Assembly: GCA_943331295.2 (NCBI GenBank)
Contig: CALQLA020000002.1
Span: forward strand, 1 to 64,000
DNA: 64,000 bases
Direction: 5' to 3'
From: Bordetella parapertussis
Lineage (GTDB): Bacteria > Pseudomonadota > Gammaproteobacteria > Burkholderiales > Casimicrobiaceae
Each line of letters starts with the position of its first letter. The first letter of the stretch is position 1. A program made the position numbers and the translations under genes. Below the pieces are notes generated by a model. It saw only the letters and a list, made by a program, of their open reading frames with translations. It ran no database searches and had not been told where the DNA came from. This document shows positions 37,255 to 45,305 of this stretch, piece after piece.

Positions 37255-38433
37255 CTAGCGGCCCTTCGCCGCGGCCTTCCAGTCGCGGAAGATGTCGATG
37301 TCCATCCCGTCCGGATAGTTGAGGTATCCGGGCTTGTGGCCGGCCTTGTCCGTCACGCCGTACTGCCAGGCGATTGCCTTCGTCTTGCGGTCGATGACGA
37401 TCACGCGATGCCGCTTGTCGTCGTTGACGACCACGTTGCCGTTGGGAAGCTCGACGGCGAGCGACGGGTGGTCGAGCATGCCCTCGCCGGCGCGGACGAA
37501 GTACTCCCACGTGGCACGCCCCGTCTTCGGGTCGAAGATCACGACCTTGCCGGGCTTCGAGTAGTCGGCGACGATCACCTGCCCGTCCCGTGTCGGGTAG
37601 GCGTCGGACGGGTAGCGGACCTGCGGCGCCTGCACGCTCCACACCAGCTTGCCGTCGCGCGTGACCCGGGAAATCCACGCGCCGGGAATCTCGGTGACGA
37701 GGATGTCGCCGTTGGCCATCGGCGTCGCCCCGTTCGGCAGGTTGAGGTACTTCGGCGGCTCGTGGATGCACTTGCCCGGCTGCCCCCACTGCTCGACGAC
37801 GGTCTTGGTGTCGGGATCGATGAACACGATGCGGCAGTTGCGGATGTCGGCCGTCATCACCTTGCCGTCGGCCAGCATGTGCGTGTCGTCGGGATAGTTG
37901 AAGAGGCCCGCCGCGCTGCCGCGCACGTCCGGGACGCCGAAGTTCCACACGAGCACGCGCTTCTCGTAGTCGATCATGTGAACGTCGAAGTTGTCCTCCT
38001 CGTTGACGAGCAGCATGCGGCCGTCGGGGGAGAAGAACACGTCGTCGTTGCCGCGGTAGAGCTTGAGGCTCGGCGAATCGAATTCCCAGACGATCGACTT
38101 GTCCGGCGCCACCTCGATCAGCCGGTTGTTGCGCCGGTCGGCGATCACGATCGGAAAAGGCAGCGGCCCGTCCCACGCGGCAACCGGCTTGTCGTGCGAG
38201 CCGGTCAGCGGCGGCACGGGCGGCAGGACGACGCCGCTCGAGACCGCGCCGGCCCCCAGCATCTCGGGCGTCACCTTGACCGCGGTGCCCCCGAGCGGCC
38301 CCTTCCCCTGCCCGCCCCCCGCTGCCTGTGCCGGCGCGATCGCCGCGAGCACGGCGAAGGTCGCGATGACTCCGAGCGCGACGCCCGACGGCCGGCGGCG
38401 CGCCACCGTGACACGATGTTGCCCAACCGACAT
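37255..38433 (-). CDS. Exported beta-propeller protein (PQQ/NHL-like repeats)
   Basis: A 392-residue protein with a signal peptide (about residues 14-37, ..FAVLAAIAPAQA). The body is made of about six repeats of the type (I/V)VIADRRNNRLIEVAPD-K-IVWEF, VMTADIRNCRIVFIDPDTKTVVEQWG, VIVADYSKPGKVVIFDPKTG and VIVIDRKTKAIAWQYG. These resemble PQQ-propeller/arylsulfotransferase-type blades with an internal Trp. The terminal segment ends YLNYPDGMDIDIFRDW. The ligand is unknown. GGGAGG before the ATG at 38433 fixes the start. An FNR-type dyad lies 137 bases upstream. Confidence 0.85.
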   Translation of the reverse strand: MSVGQHRVTVARRRPSGVALGVIATFAVLAAIAPAQAAGGGQGKGPLGGTAVKVTPEMLGAGAVSSGVVLPPVPPLTGSHDKPVAAWDGPLPFPIVIADRRNNRLIEVAPDKSIVWEFDSPSLKLYRGNDDVFFSPDGRMLLVNEEDNFDVHMIDYEKRVLVWNFGVPDVRGSAAGLFNYPDDTHMLADGKVMTADIRNCRIVFIDPDTKTVVEQWGQPGKCIHEPPKYLNLPNGATPMANGDILVTEIPGAWISRVTRDGKLVWSVQAPQVRYPSDAYPTRDGQVIVADYSKPGKVVIFDPKTGRATWEYFVRAGEGMLDHPSLAVELPNGNVVVNDDKRHRVIVIDRKTKAIAWQYGVTDKAGHKPGYLNYPDGMDIDIFRDWKAAAKGR

Positions 38434-38570
38434 GATGCCGACCTCCCGTGTGCTGCGACCGTCGCCGCCGGCGCACCTGAACGAAGCGCGCAGCGCAGAA
38501 CCCGCTGCGCGCGGTACGCGCGGGCAGCGGAACACTCGCCTCAGCCTACACATCGGCGGCAGCGGGCTTC

Positions 38571-38584
38571 TTGACCGGGGTCAA
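38571..38584. promoter_or_regulatory. FNR/CRP-type dyad TTGAC-CGGG-GTCAA
   Basis: A perfect 5+4+5 dyad, extended by one more pair (C..G) to 16 bases. The geometry is that of the FNR/ANR/DNR box. It sits between the secreted propeller gene (starts 38433, minus strand) and the Old Yellow Enzyme remnant. A related site with one half-site change is at 39688-39701. Confidence 0.5.
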
Positions 38585-38609
38585 GGTCCGGCCCGTGCCG
38601 CGCGGCGCG

Positions 38610-38810
38610 TCACGCCATTGCCGGTTCGGCGAGCGCCGGATAGTCGGTGTAGCCCTTGGCGCTGCCGCCGTACAGCGTATTGGCATCGAAGGCGGCGAGC
38701 GGCGACGGGACCTGGCCCGGGGCGGCGCGGTTCCTGCTCAGGGGCGCCATGACGATACGGTTGGCGAGCTCGATGTCGCCGATGCGGATGGGATCGAACA
38801 GCGTGGTCAT
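38610..38810 (-). pseudogene. Internally deleted Old Yellow Enzyme (alkene reductase) remnant
   Basis: A 66-codon frame that joins both ends of an OYE-family flavoenzyme. Residues 1-40 are the N-terminus (FDPIRIGDIELANRIVMAPLSRNRA), which holds the start of the TIM barrel. Residues 41-66 are the C-terminal tail (FDANTLYGGSAKGYTDYPAL). About 300 residues including the FMN site are gone, yet the frame is preserved, leaving an open mini-gene. It may still be translated but cannot be an enzyme. Confidence 0.82.
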
Positions 38811-38923
38811 GATGATTCCGGTGCGTTGGTGAGGATGGAAACGCCGACGGCGCGCCCGGCGCTGTGAGCGCCGTGGCACGCCGTCGACGTACGCCCCGAT
38901 GCCGGCGGCGTCCTGCTGCGCTG

Positions 38924-39106
38924 CTACGCCTTGCGCGCATCCTTGATGGCTTCCTTGAGGTCGCCGATGTGTTCCTGCGTCTTGCCTTCGATCTGGCTCT
39001 TGATGCCCTTCGCCTGCTGCTTTTCGTTGCCGATCAGCTTGCCCGCTTCTTCCTGGATCTTGCCGCCGAGATCCTTCGCGGCGCCCTTGACCTGGTCCTT
39101 GTTCAT
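38924..39106 (-). CDS. CsbD-family stress-response protein
   Basis: A 60-residue soluble protein of the CsbD family: MNKDQVKGAAKDLGGKIQEE followed by GKLIGNEKQQAKG and a Lys/Glu-rich helical tail (IKSQIEGKTQEHIGDLKEAIKD). Members are general-stress proteins of unknown biochemical role. AAGGAA precedes the ATG at 39106. It reads in the same direction as the OYE remnant, 113 bases away. Confidence 0.92.
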   Translation of the reverse strand: MNKDQVKGAAKDLGGKIQEEAGKLIGNEKQQAKGIKSQIEGKTQEHIGDLKEAIKDARKA

Positions 39107-39408
39107 TGTCGTGTTCCTTCGATGTCGGTTCGTCCTGCGGTCGCACGGGCCGGCATCCTGCCCGCCCGCGCCGGCGCGCCGTTGTTCCGGCGTGTTCATG
39201 ACTGAAGACTAAGCCCGCGCAGGCGCCGCGACCGTGCGCTCGCGCACAGAACACCGCGGTCGCAGCGACCGCCGTTTACTGTTGCGCGAATGAGAATGAT
39301 CCGCACCAACATCGGGGACGCGCTCGCGGCGCTTGCCGGCCGGCAGCGGTGGAGCGAGGTGCTGCAGCGGCTGCGATCCGCATCGCGCTGACGCGGGTCG
39401 CGGCGCCG

Positions 39409-39672
39409 TCAGAAGAGGAACTTCGCGTAAAGGCTGACGGCACTCGTCTTCCAATCGATGCTGCCGTTGAAGCTGCTCTTGGTCACGTCGACTGAGAGGT
39501 CGGAATACATGTACCGGGCGCCGATGCCGATGTTGCGCGCCAGCATGTACTCGGCCGAGGCACCCGCCACCACTATCGATCCGTCCACGTCGCCGATGCG
39601 GGCCTTGATCCCCGCGACGTTGGCGGAAACCTTCCAGCGCGGGTTCGGGAAGCAGGGCCGCGCCGCTGCCAC
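39409..39672 (-). pseudogene. C-terminal remnant of an outer-membrane beta-barrel protein
   Basis: About 76 residues (from roughly 39640 down) form the last beta-strands of an OmpW/opacity-type barrel: KVSANVAGIKARIGDVDGS, ASAEYMLARNIGIGARYMYSDLSV, SSFNGSIDWKTSAVSLYAKFLF. The terminal Phe is the usual BAM recognition residue. There is no signal peptide or N-terminal half, and the start codon region is low-complexity. It is a 5'-truncated fragment. Confidence 0.65.
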
Positions 39673-39687
39673 CCCCCGGTGGCATTC

Positions 39688-39701
39688 TTAACCTGCGTCA
39701 A
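39688..39701. promoter_or_regulatory. FNR-type dyad, variant TTAAC-CTGC-GTCAA
   Basis: Matches the TTGAC-N4-GTCAA form at 38571-38584 in nine of ten positions, with the same flanking C and G. It lies 107 bases before the ATG of the nitronate monooxygenase gene and just upstream of the outer-membrane remnant. Confidence 0.4.
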
Positions 39702-39807
39702 GAAACCCGGCGCTGCCGGATGCTAGGCTCCACGCTCGTCATCCACGCCGGACGGGCGTTCGCGCGTGCAATGCCGCCCGTTGCCGCCCGCGCACAGGGA
39801 CACCTCG

Positions 39808-40995
39808 ATGGACCAGCCAACCTCGTTTGCGGAAACGCGCTTCGCCCCCCTGACGATTCGGGGCCGCGAAGTGCTGCCCGTCGTCCAGGGCGGGATGGGT
39901 GTCGGCGTTTCCGCGCACCGGCTGGCCGGCAGCGTCGCCCGGGTCGGGGCCGTGGGCACGATCTCCACGGTCGACCTGCGCCGCCATCATCCGGACCTGA
40001 TGGCGGAGACCGTCAACTGCCGCGACAAGGCGACGATCGACCGCGCCAACGTCGTCGCGCTGGCGCGCGAGATCGCCGCCGCGCAGGCGATCGCCGGAGG
40101 CCGCGGCATGCTCGCGGTCAACGTGATGCGCGCGGTCTCGGGCTACAACGACCACGTGCGCCAGGCCTGCGAGAGCGGGATCGACGCGATCGTCGTCGGC
40201 GCCGGGCTGCCGCTCGACCTCCCCGACCTGACCGCAGCGTACCCGCAGGTCGCGCTGGTCCCGATCCTGTCCGACGCGCGCGGCATCGCGCTGGTGGTGA
40301 AGAAGTGGGCGCGCAAGAACCGCCTGCCCGACGCGATCGTCATCGAGCATCCGCGCTACGCCGGTGGCCACCTCGGCGCCGCGAAAGTGGCCGACCTCAA
40401 CGATCCGCGCTTCGACTTCGAGCAGGTGATTCCGGCGACGCTCGAGTTCTTCCGCACGATGGGCATCGACGAGGGCGCGATTCCGCTGATCCCGGCGGGT
40501 GGCATCAATTCTCCGCAGCGCGTGCGCGAGCTGTTCGCGCTGGGCGCGCGCGGCGTGCAGCTCGGCACGGCCTTCGCCGTCACCGAGGAAGGCGACGCGA
40601 CGCCCGAGTTCAAGGCCGTCCTCGCGGGCGCGAAGCCGGAGGACCTGGTCGAGTTCATGAGCGTCGCGGGGCTGCCCGCGCGCGCCGTGCGCACGCCGTG
40701 GCTCGAGACCTACCTGAAGCACCTGCCGGCGATGCAGGCGGCCGCCCACAAGAAGCTCCGCTGCGCGCTGCACTTCGACTGCCTGGTCCAGTGCGGGCTC
40801 CGCGACGGCAACGCCGCCGCGGGCCAGTTCTGCATCGACACCCAGCTTGCGTCGGCATTGAAGGGCGACCTGAAGAAGGGACTCTTCTTCCGCGGCGCGG
40901 CCACGCTGCCCTTTGGCGCCGAGATTCGTCCCGTGCGCGACCTGATCGAATTCCTGCTCGGCCCGCTCGCCGATGCGGCGGCACCGGCAACCTGA
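39808..40995 (+). CDS. NAD(P)H-dependent flavin oxidoreductase / nitronate monooxygenase family
   Basis: A 395-residue FMN-binding TIM-barrel enzyme of the nitronate monooxygenase/FabK/PfaD superfamily. The N-terminal VVQGGMGVGVSAHRLAGSVARVGAVGTIS is diagnostic. FMN-binding blocks are GIDAIVVGAGLP, AIVIEHPRYAGGHLGA (substrate-side His and GGH) and IPLIPAGGINSPQRVRELFALGARGVQLGTAFA. The C-terminal extension with LRCALHFDCLVQCGLRDG, containing two Cys, marks the longer subgroup. AGGGA before ATG 39808. It probably oxidises a nitronate or reduces an enoyl or quinone substrate. Confidence 0.88.
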   Translation: MDQPTSFAETRFAPLTIRGREVLPVVQGGMGVGVSAHRLAGSVARVGAVGTISTVDLRRHHPDLMAETVNCRDKATIDRANVVALAREIAAAQAIAGGRGMLAVNVMRAVSGYNDHVRQACESGIDAIVVGAGLPLDLPDLTAAYPQVALVPILSDARGIALVVKKWARKNRLPDAIVIEHPRYAGGHLGAAKVADLNDPRFDFEQVIPATLEFFRTMGIDEGAIPLIPAGGINSPQRVRELFALGARGVQLGTAFAVTEEGDATPEFKAVLAGAKPEDLVEFMSVAGLPARAVRTPWLETYLKHLPAMQAAAHKKLRCALHFDCLVQCGLRDGNAAAGQFCIDTQLASALKGDLKKGLFFRGAATLPFGAEIRPVRDLIEFLLGPLADAAAPAT

Positions 40996-40999
40996 GTAC

Positions 41000-41275
41000 G
41001 CCAGGGCGCGACGATCCTGATCTTCGGCCCGCCCGGCGTCGGCAAGAGCCATGTCGGATGCGACATCGGCCATGCGTTGATCGACGCCGGCCCCGGGTGC
41101 TGTACATGCGCACCACCGAGCTGGTGCAGCGTCTGCAAGCCGCCTGCCGCAAGCCGCCTGCCGCAAGCCCTGACCAAGCTCGACCGCTACGACCTGCTCA
41201 TCCTCGACGACCTGTCGTACGTCCGCAAGGACCAGGCCGAGACCGGTGTGCTGTTCGAGCTGATCGCCGTGCTCC
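41000..41275 (+). pseudogene. Broken IS21-type istB helper ATPase fragment
   Basis: Three pieces of IstB lie in two frames: ATILIFGPPGVGKSHVGCDIGHALIDAG (Walker A), then RVLYMRTTELVQRLQAACRK, then LTKLDRYDLLILDDLSYVRKDQAET (Walker B) and LFELIA. The frame changes at about 41090 and again inside a 14-base tandem duplication (CAAGCCGCCTGCCG twice) near 41138-41165. The N-terminus and C-terminus are missing and no istA is present. It is a decayed IS relic directly after the nitronate monooxygenase stop. Confidence 0.85.
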
Positions 41276-41561
41276 TTGAGCAGCTTTCGCCCCAACGGCA
41301 ATCCGATCACGCAGATACAGAACCTGCCCCAGACGACGACCTTGAAGATCGGCCCGTGCTGCGCCGTCTGCGCCGAGAAAATACTTCACGATCTCCAGAG
41401 CGATCCCGGGAACCCCGGCGGCAAGCCAGGCGCGCATTGCGTGCTGCTTGCGCCGATGGACGAGGCTCCAGGCGAAAGAGATGCTGTCGATGACGGAGCG
41501 CACTTCGTGCAACCAGCGCTGCGGCATGTGGGATCGGATGCGGCGTGTCGCTTGCCAGACC
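41276..41561. other. Gap between the istB relic and the AI-2E-type permease gene
   Basis: On the minus strand a frame from about 41527 down reads a plausible but unrecognised segment (VRSVIDSISFAWSLV, AMRAWLAAGVPGIALEIV) that runs on into antisense istB sequence. It may be a remnant of a membrane-associated protein. No terminator or promoter consensus stands out, and nothing on the plus strand resembles a gene. Confidence 0.35.
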
Positions 41562-42683
41562 CTACGGCTGCAGGTCGATGTTGATGCGCCTCGCCTCCAG
41601 CACCTTGGCGAAACGATGCCGGGCGCGCAGCCGCGGGGCTTCGATGACCGCGCCGATCGTGCCCACGACCGTGCTGACCACCGCTGCGAGCGGCAGCGCG
41701 AGGATCAGCCCGGGCACGCCGGCGACGGTGCCGCCGATGAACAGCATCAGGACAGTGGGCAGCGGGTGGATCTGGATGCTGCGGCCGACGGTCATCGGCA
41801 TGATGATGAAGGTGTCGAGCATGCGCACGACCAGGAACATGCTGATCGCCGCGTAGACGACCCACGGATCACTCGGAAACGCCGCGGCCGCCGCCAGCAC
41901 GATCATCACGCACGCGATCGCCGTTCCGACCACCGGAATCCAGGACATCAGCGCCGCCACGATGCCGAGGATCGGCGCACCGGAAATGCCGATCAGCCAC
42001 AGGCCGATCGTGTAGAGCGCCGCGTCGACGGCAGCGAGCTTCAGCAGCCCCTGGAAGTAGCTACGGGCCTTCTGGTGGACGCTGTCGAGCATGTAGACGG
42101 TGCGCTCGAAGAACGCGTTCGGCACGACGCTGACGATCATGTGCAGGAACCGGTGCCCGTCGCGCAGCAGGAAGAAGGCGAGGAACGGGGCGAGCAGCAG
42201 CGCCGGCAGCTGCGCCGCCACCTTGAGCAGCATCTGCGCGAGCTGCACCTTCACGAACGTGCTGCCGAACTCGTCGGCCTTCCGCCCGACTTCGGCCTTG
42301 AAGTCCATCCGCTGCAGGAAGCGGAACTCCCTTTCCAGCGTGGTGAGCGTCCGGTCGATCAGCACGCGCCCGCCCTCGAGGTAGCGGCCCATCGCCTCCT
42401 CGCCCGAGACCGACTGGCCGACCAGCCACGACGTCGCCGGGATCATCAGCGCGATGGCGACCAGCGTGACGCCCCCGGCGACCAGCGCCGCCGCGGTTTC
42501 GCGGCTCACCCCGCGCATCTCGAGGCTGCGCACGACCGGCGCCAGCATGTAGTGCAGGATGATCGCGATCAGGAACGGAACGACCAGGAAGAGAGCGTGG
42601 ACCGAGGCGGCGAGCAGCATCGTCGTGATCGCGATCGTCGCGATCCAGACCAGCGGCCCCGAGGCGAGGTAGGCGCCGTTCAC
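41562..42683 (-). CDS. AI-2E family transporter (PerM/TqsA-like permease)
   Basis: A 373-residue inner-membrane protein of the AI-2E/PerM family, with about eight helices. An N-terminal hairpin (LVWIATIAITTMLLAASVHALFLVVPFLIAIILHYML..) is followed by a soluble amphipathic segment. The conserved C-terminal core is LLAPFLAFFLLRDGHRFLHMIVSVVPN, GAPILGIVAALMSWIPVVGTAIACVMIVL and PLPTVLMLFIGGTVAGVPGLILALPLAAV. Start is GTG at 42683, overlapping the upstream TGA (GTGA), hence translationally coupled to the cNMP-binding gene. It may export signals or ions. Confidence 0.9.
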   Translation of the reverse strand: MNGAYLASGPLVWIATIAITTMLLAASVHALFLVVPFLIAIILHYMLAPVVRSLEMRGVSRETAAALVAGGVTLVAIALMIPATSWLVGQSVSGEEAMGRYLEGGRVLIDRTLTTLEREFRFLQRMDFKAEVGRKADEFGSTFVKVQLAQMLLKVAAQLPALLLAPFLAFFLLRDGHRFLHMIVSVVPNAFFERTVYMLDSVHQKARSYFQGLLKLAAVDAALYTIGLWLIGISGAPILGIVAALMSWIPVVGTAIACVMIVLAAAAAFPSDPWVVYAAISMFLVVRMLDTFIIMPMTVGRSIQIHPLPTVLMLFIGGTVAGVPGLILALPLAAVVSTVVGTIGAVIEAPRLRARHRFAKVLEARRINIDLQP

Positions 42684-43156
42684 AGCGGACGGGCGTCCAT
42701 CGCCACGAAATGCTCGCGCAGCTTCTGTCCCAGCTCCCGCGCCAGCTGCAGCGCGATCTTGGAGGCGATCGCGCCGTGCGTCTCGACCAGGCTGTTGAAG
42801 TCGGCGCGGGCCAGCGCGGCCAGTACGCAATCCTCGGCCGCGCGCACCTGCGCCGCACGCGGCGAGCCGTCGAGCAGCGCGAGCTCGCCAAACATGGCCC
42901 CCGCGTGCGCGTCGGCGATGCGTTGGGTCCCGGACGGGCTATGGCGGCAGATCAGGACCTGGCCCTCGACCACGATGTAGAGGGCCTGCCCCTCCTCGCC
43001 CTCGTCGAAGATCACCTCGCCCTTGCCGTAGCGCCGCTCGTGCAGCAGGCCGTGGACGACCCTCAGCTCCTTGGGCAGGAGCGTGGCGAACAAGCCCAGC
43101 CGATGGATCTGGTCGAACTTTTCCTGCTCGACCTTTGGCCGGCGAAAAGGAAGCAT
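42680..43156 (-). CDS. Cyclic nucleotide-binding domain protein
   Basis: A 158-residue protein consisting of one CAP-type cNMP-binding fold with no DNA-binding domain. LGLFATLLPKELRVVHGLLHERRYGKGEVIFDEGEEGQALYIVVEGQV is followed by the phosphate-binding cassette GAMFGELALLDGSPRAAQVRA (about 96-116). It lacks a helix-turn-helix, so it probably acts as a regulatory subunit. Its stop overlaps the start of the AI-2E-type permease, which suggests that cNMP or a related ligand controls that permease. Confidence 0.9.
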   Translation of the reverse strand: MLPFRRPKVEQEKFDQIHRLGLFATLLPKELRVVHGLLHERRYGKGEVIFDEGEEGQALYIVVEGQVLICRHSPSGTQRIADAHAGAMFGELALLDGSPRAAQVRAAEDCVLAALARADFNSLVETHGAIASKIALQLARELGQKLREHFVAMDARPL

Positions 43157-43272
43157 TGGTATCCCCCTGCGAACCGCGCTGCCGGCCCGCTTGCGCTGAT
43201 GTCGTCGCGGCGCCGGAACAAAAGCATGGCGCCACGCAGTCCGGCATTGTAGCGACACTTCGCGGGTTCCGC

Positions 43273-43881
43273 CTACCGGCACGATGCGGGGGCAGTGTCC
43301 CGGCGATGTTCCCGGTGCAGGCCGCAACGCCGCGCCCGACCGCCCACCTGCCGGCATCCCGGTGCGCATCGTCGAAGCGTTCGAATCGCCGCCCCGCTTG
43401 GAGCGGCCTGCGTGCCGGCGGCAATCCCCCGCAAGTCCCCGTCCTGAAGTCCGTCGTGCCGATCACTCCCGCTGCGCTGGCCTGAGCGGGCGTGCCGGGG
43501 CGCCTGATACTTCACCTTGCGCGACCGAACATTGCCCCGCGCGGGTGCGGCGATGAAGGCGATGAGCTCCTCTTCGGCATGCCGGATGTGCGCGCTCAGC
43601 AGCTGGCAGGCCTGCGGCACGTCGCCGGCGCGGCAGAGCCGCGCAAGCGTCGCATGGTCCCGTTCGGCGCGCTTGCGGCCGCGGTCGGTGAGGCCCGACA
43701 CGCCGTCGCGGATCCGGCCCTCCATGACCCGCGCCGTGGCGTCGACGTCGAGCGAGATGTCGTCCCTGAACTGCGTGGCGACGGCGGAGAACACGCCTCC
43801 GCAGGCGATAGGTGGCGGCAGGGCGGACTCCTCCGGGGCGACCCCGGGGGCGGCCCTGATCTCGGATTGTATAATATGCAT
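43273..43881 (-). pseudogene. DapA-N-terminus / GntR-C-terminus chimera
   Basis: A continuous 202-codon frame that is a composite. Residues about 28-64 match the start of dihydrodipicolinate synthase family proteins (GGVFSAVATQFRDDISLDVDATARVMEGRIRDGVSGL). Residues about 66-113 match the end of a GntR/FCD regulator (RAERDHATLARLCRAGDVPQACQLLSAHIRHAEEELIAFI). Both proteins lack the rest, including the Schiff-base Lys and the DNA-binding domain. The last 85 residues look like out-of-frame coding sequence. It probably arose by a deletion joining two neighbouring genes of a catabolic locus. Confidence 0.72.
43870..43875 (+). promoter_or_regulatory. Candidate -10 box in an AT-rich island
   Basis: A perfect TATAAT within ATTGTATAATATGCATTTT, the most AT-rich stretch nearby. 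It lies 119 bases before the ATG of the amino-acid binding protein gene (plus strand) and at the start of the DapA/GntR chimera (minus strand). No clear -35 hexamer accompanies it. Confidence 0.4.
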
Positions 43882-43993
43882 TTTCTACATCACGGCCCTC
43901 GGTGGAGGGCGGCGGGAGCGTCCCGCCGTTGCCTGCGGCCGCAGCGGTGCGGGGCGCTTCCCCGCGGGCACCACAATCCAGAGGGATTTGCCC

Positions 43994-44809
43994 ATGGTTC
44001 GCCTACCGGGTCTGTTCCTTGCCATGCTGCTCGGCATGGCCGTCGTGATGCCGGCCGAGGCCGACAAGCTCGACGACATCATCGCTTCGGGCAAGCTGCG
44101 CTGTGCCGTCGTGCCCGACTTCCCGCCGATGGGTTCGCGCGACGCGAGCAACAATCTGATCGGCTACGACGTCGACACCTGCAACGACCTCGCTGCAGCG
44201 CTGGGCGTGAAGCCCGAGTACGTCGAGACGCCTTTCCCGGAACGCATTCCCGCCCTCATCTCCGGGCGGGCCGACGTCGGCGTCGCCTCCACGTCGGACA
44301 CGCTGAAGCGGGCGCAGACGATCGGCTTTTCCATTCCGTACTTCGCGTTCAAGATGGTCGTGCTGACGAAGAAGGGTCTCGGCATCAGCAAGTACCAGAG
44401 CCTCAAGGGCCGCAAGACGGGATCGGTCTCTGGCACATTCGAAGCGATCGCCCTCGAGAAGGACATCAAGAAGTGGAACGACCCGAAAGGATCGTTCCGC
44501 GCCTACCAGACGCAGGCGGACGTTTTCCTCGCGCTCGCCCAGGGTCAGATCGAGGCGACGGTGGTGACCTCAACGGTGGCCGCGGCCACCGTGAAGAGCA
44601 GAACATTCAAGGACCTGGAGATCGGCAAGGACGCGCCGTACGACATCGACTACGTCAGCCTGATCGCGCTGCGCCAGGAGTACGGGCTCCTGAACTACCT
44701 CAACCTGTTCACGCATCTGCAGGTGCGCACCGGCCGCGCGCAGGAGCTCTACGAGAAGTGGATTGGCGGCACGATGCCGGACCTCACGGTCAAGGGCGTC
44801 TATCGCTGA
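43994..44809 (+). CDS. Amino-acid ABC transporter substrate-binding protein (family 3)
   Basis: A 271-residue periplasmic binding protein. The signal peptide is residues 1-23 (LFLAMLLGMAVVMPAEA). Family features are LDDIIASGKLRCAVVPDFPPMGSRDASNNLIGYDVDTCNDLAAAL, RIPALISGRADVGVASTSDTLKRAQTIGFSIPYF and VSGTFEAIALEKDIKKW. GAGGGA precedes the ATG at 43994. There are no permease or ATPase genes next to it, so it is an orphan. The neighbour on the other side is a DapA/GntR relic, which suggests that a larger catabolic locus was partly lost. Confidence 0.92.
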   Translation: MVRLPGLFLAMLLGMAVVMPAEADKLDDIIASGKLRCAVVPDFPPMGSRDASNNLIGYDVDTCNDLAAALGVKPEYVETPFPERIPALISGRADVGVASTSDTLKRAQTIGFSIPYFAFKMVVLTKKGLGISKYQSLKGRKTGSVSGTFEAIALEKDIKKWNDPKGSFRAYQTQADVFLALAQGQIEATVVTSTVAAATVKSRTFKDLEIGKDAPYDIDYVSLIALRQEYGLLNYLNLFTHLQVRTGRAQELYEKWIGGTMPDLTVKGVYR

Positions 44810-45059
44810 GAAGCGGCCCCGGTCGTTTGAACAGCTTTCCCCGATTCATAAGTGGACTCTGGGCGGTTGGGTAAGGTGCAGAGTTGTCACCGGCGGCGGG
44901 TGTTGCCTGCGACGAACCGCCGCCGCGGTCGGCAACTCGGGGCGCACCCGCGAGTCATCCTAGGCGGCCTTCGGGAGAGTCGCAATCAGTTTGTCGAAAT
45001 TCGACTTGTAAACGCTTGTTTTTTGTCTATCAACCCGGGTGGACGGAGCCATTGCCGCG
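44810..45059. other. Low-GC gap before the transposase relic
   Basis: No intact gene. The part at 44980-45035 is clearly poorer in GC than its surroundings (AAATTCGACTTGTAAACGC, then a T6 run). On the minus strand, the last 20 codons before a TAG at 44962-44960 read VYKSNFDKLIATLPKAA, which looks like a real protein tail, but no upstream part is present because the transposase relic begins there. Confidence 0.4.
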
Positions 45060-45305
45060 GCGCAGCGAACGGTTGATGATCGAGCAGTTGGGCTACAACC
45101 TGCTGTTTCGCTGGTTTGTCGGAGTGTCGATGCCGGACGAGCCGTGGGATCACTCGACCTTTTCCAAGAACCGCGATCGACTCATCGAGCACGATGCCGG
45201 CACGGTGTTGTTCGAAGAGGTGCTGGCGCAGGCGCGCGTGAAAGGACTGTTGAGCGCCCTACATTTCTCGGTGGACGGCACGCTGGTTCGCGCCTGGGCC
45301 TCGAA
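45060..45305 (+). pseudogene. IS5/IS1182-type transposase fragment
   Basis: An 82-residue match to the N-terminal third of IS5/IS1182-group transposases: RSERLMIEQLGYNLLFRWFVGVSM, then WDHSTFSKNRDRLIEHDAG, then VKGLLSALHFSVDGTLVRAWAS. The last block contains the first catalytic Asp (SVDGT). The rest of the transposase with the second Asp and the Glu is missing, and no terminal inverted repeats are seen. A decayed insertion relic. Confidence 0.85.

Noticed and set aside
39290-39391. A 33-codon plus-strand frame beginning MRMIRTNIGDALAALAGRQ
   Set aside because: It has no convincing ribosome-binding site or family match and lies in a decayed zone; too little to support a gene.
44960-45022. Minus-strand peptide VYKSNFDKLIATLPKAA as a phasin gene
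   Set aside because: Only about 20 codons are left and no start exists; similarity to phasin tails is an impression that I cannot verify.
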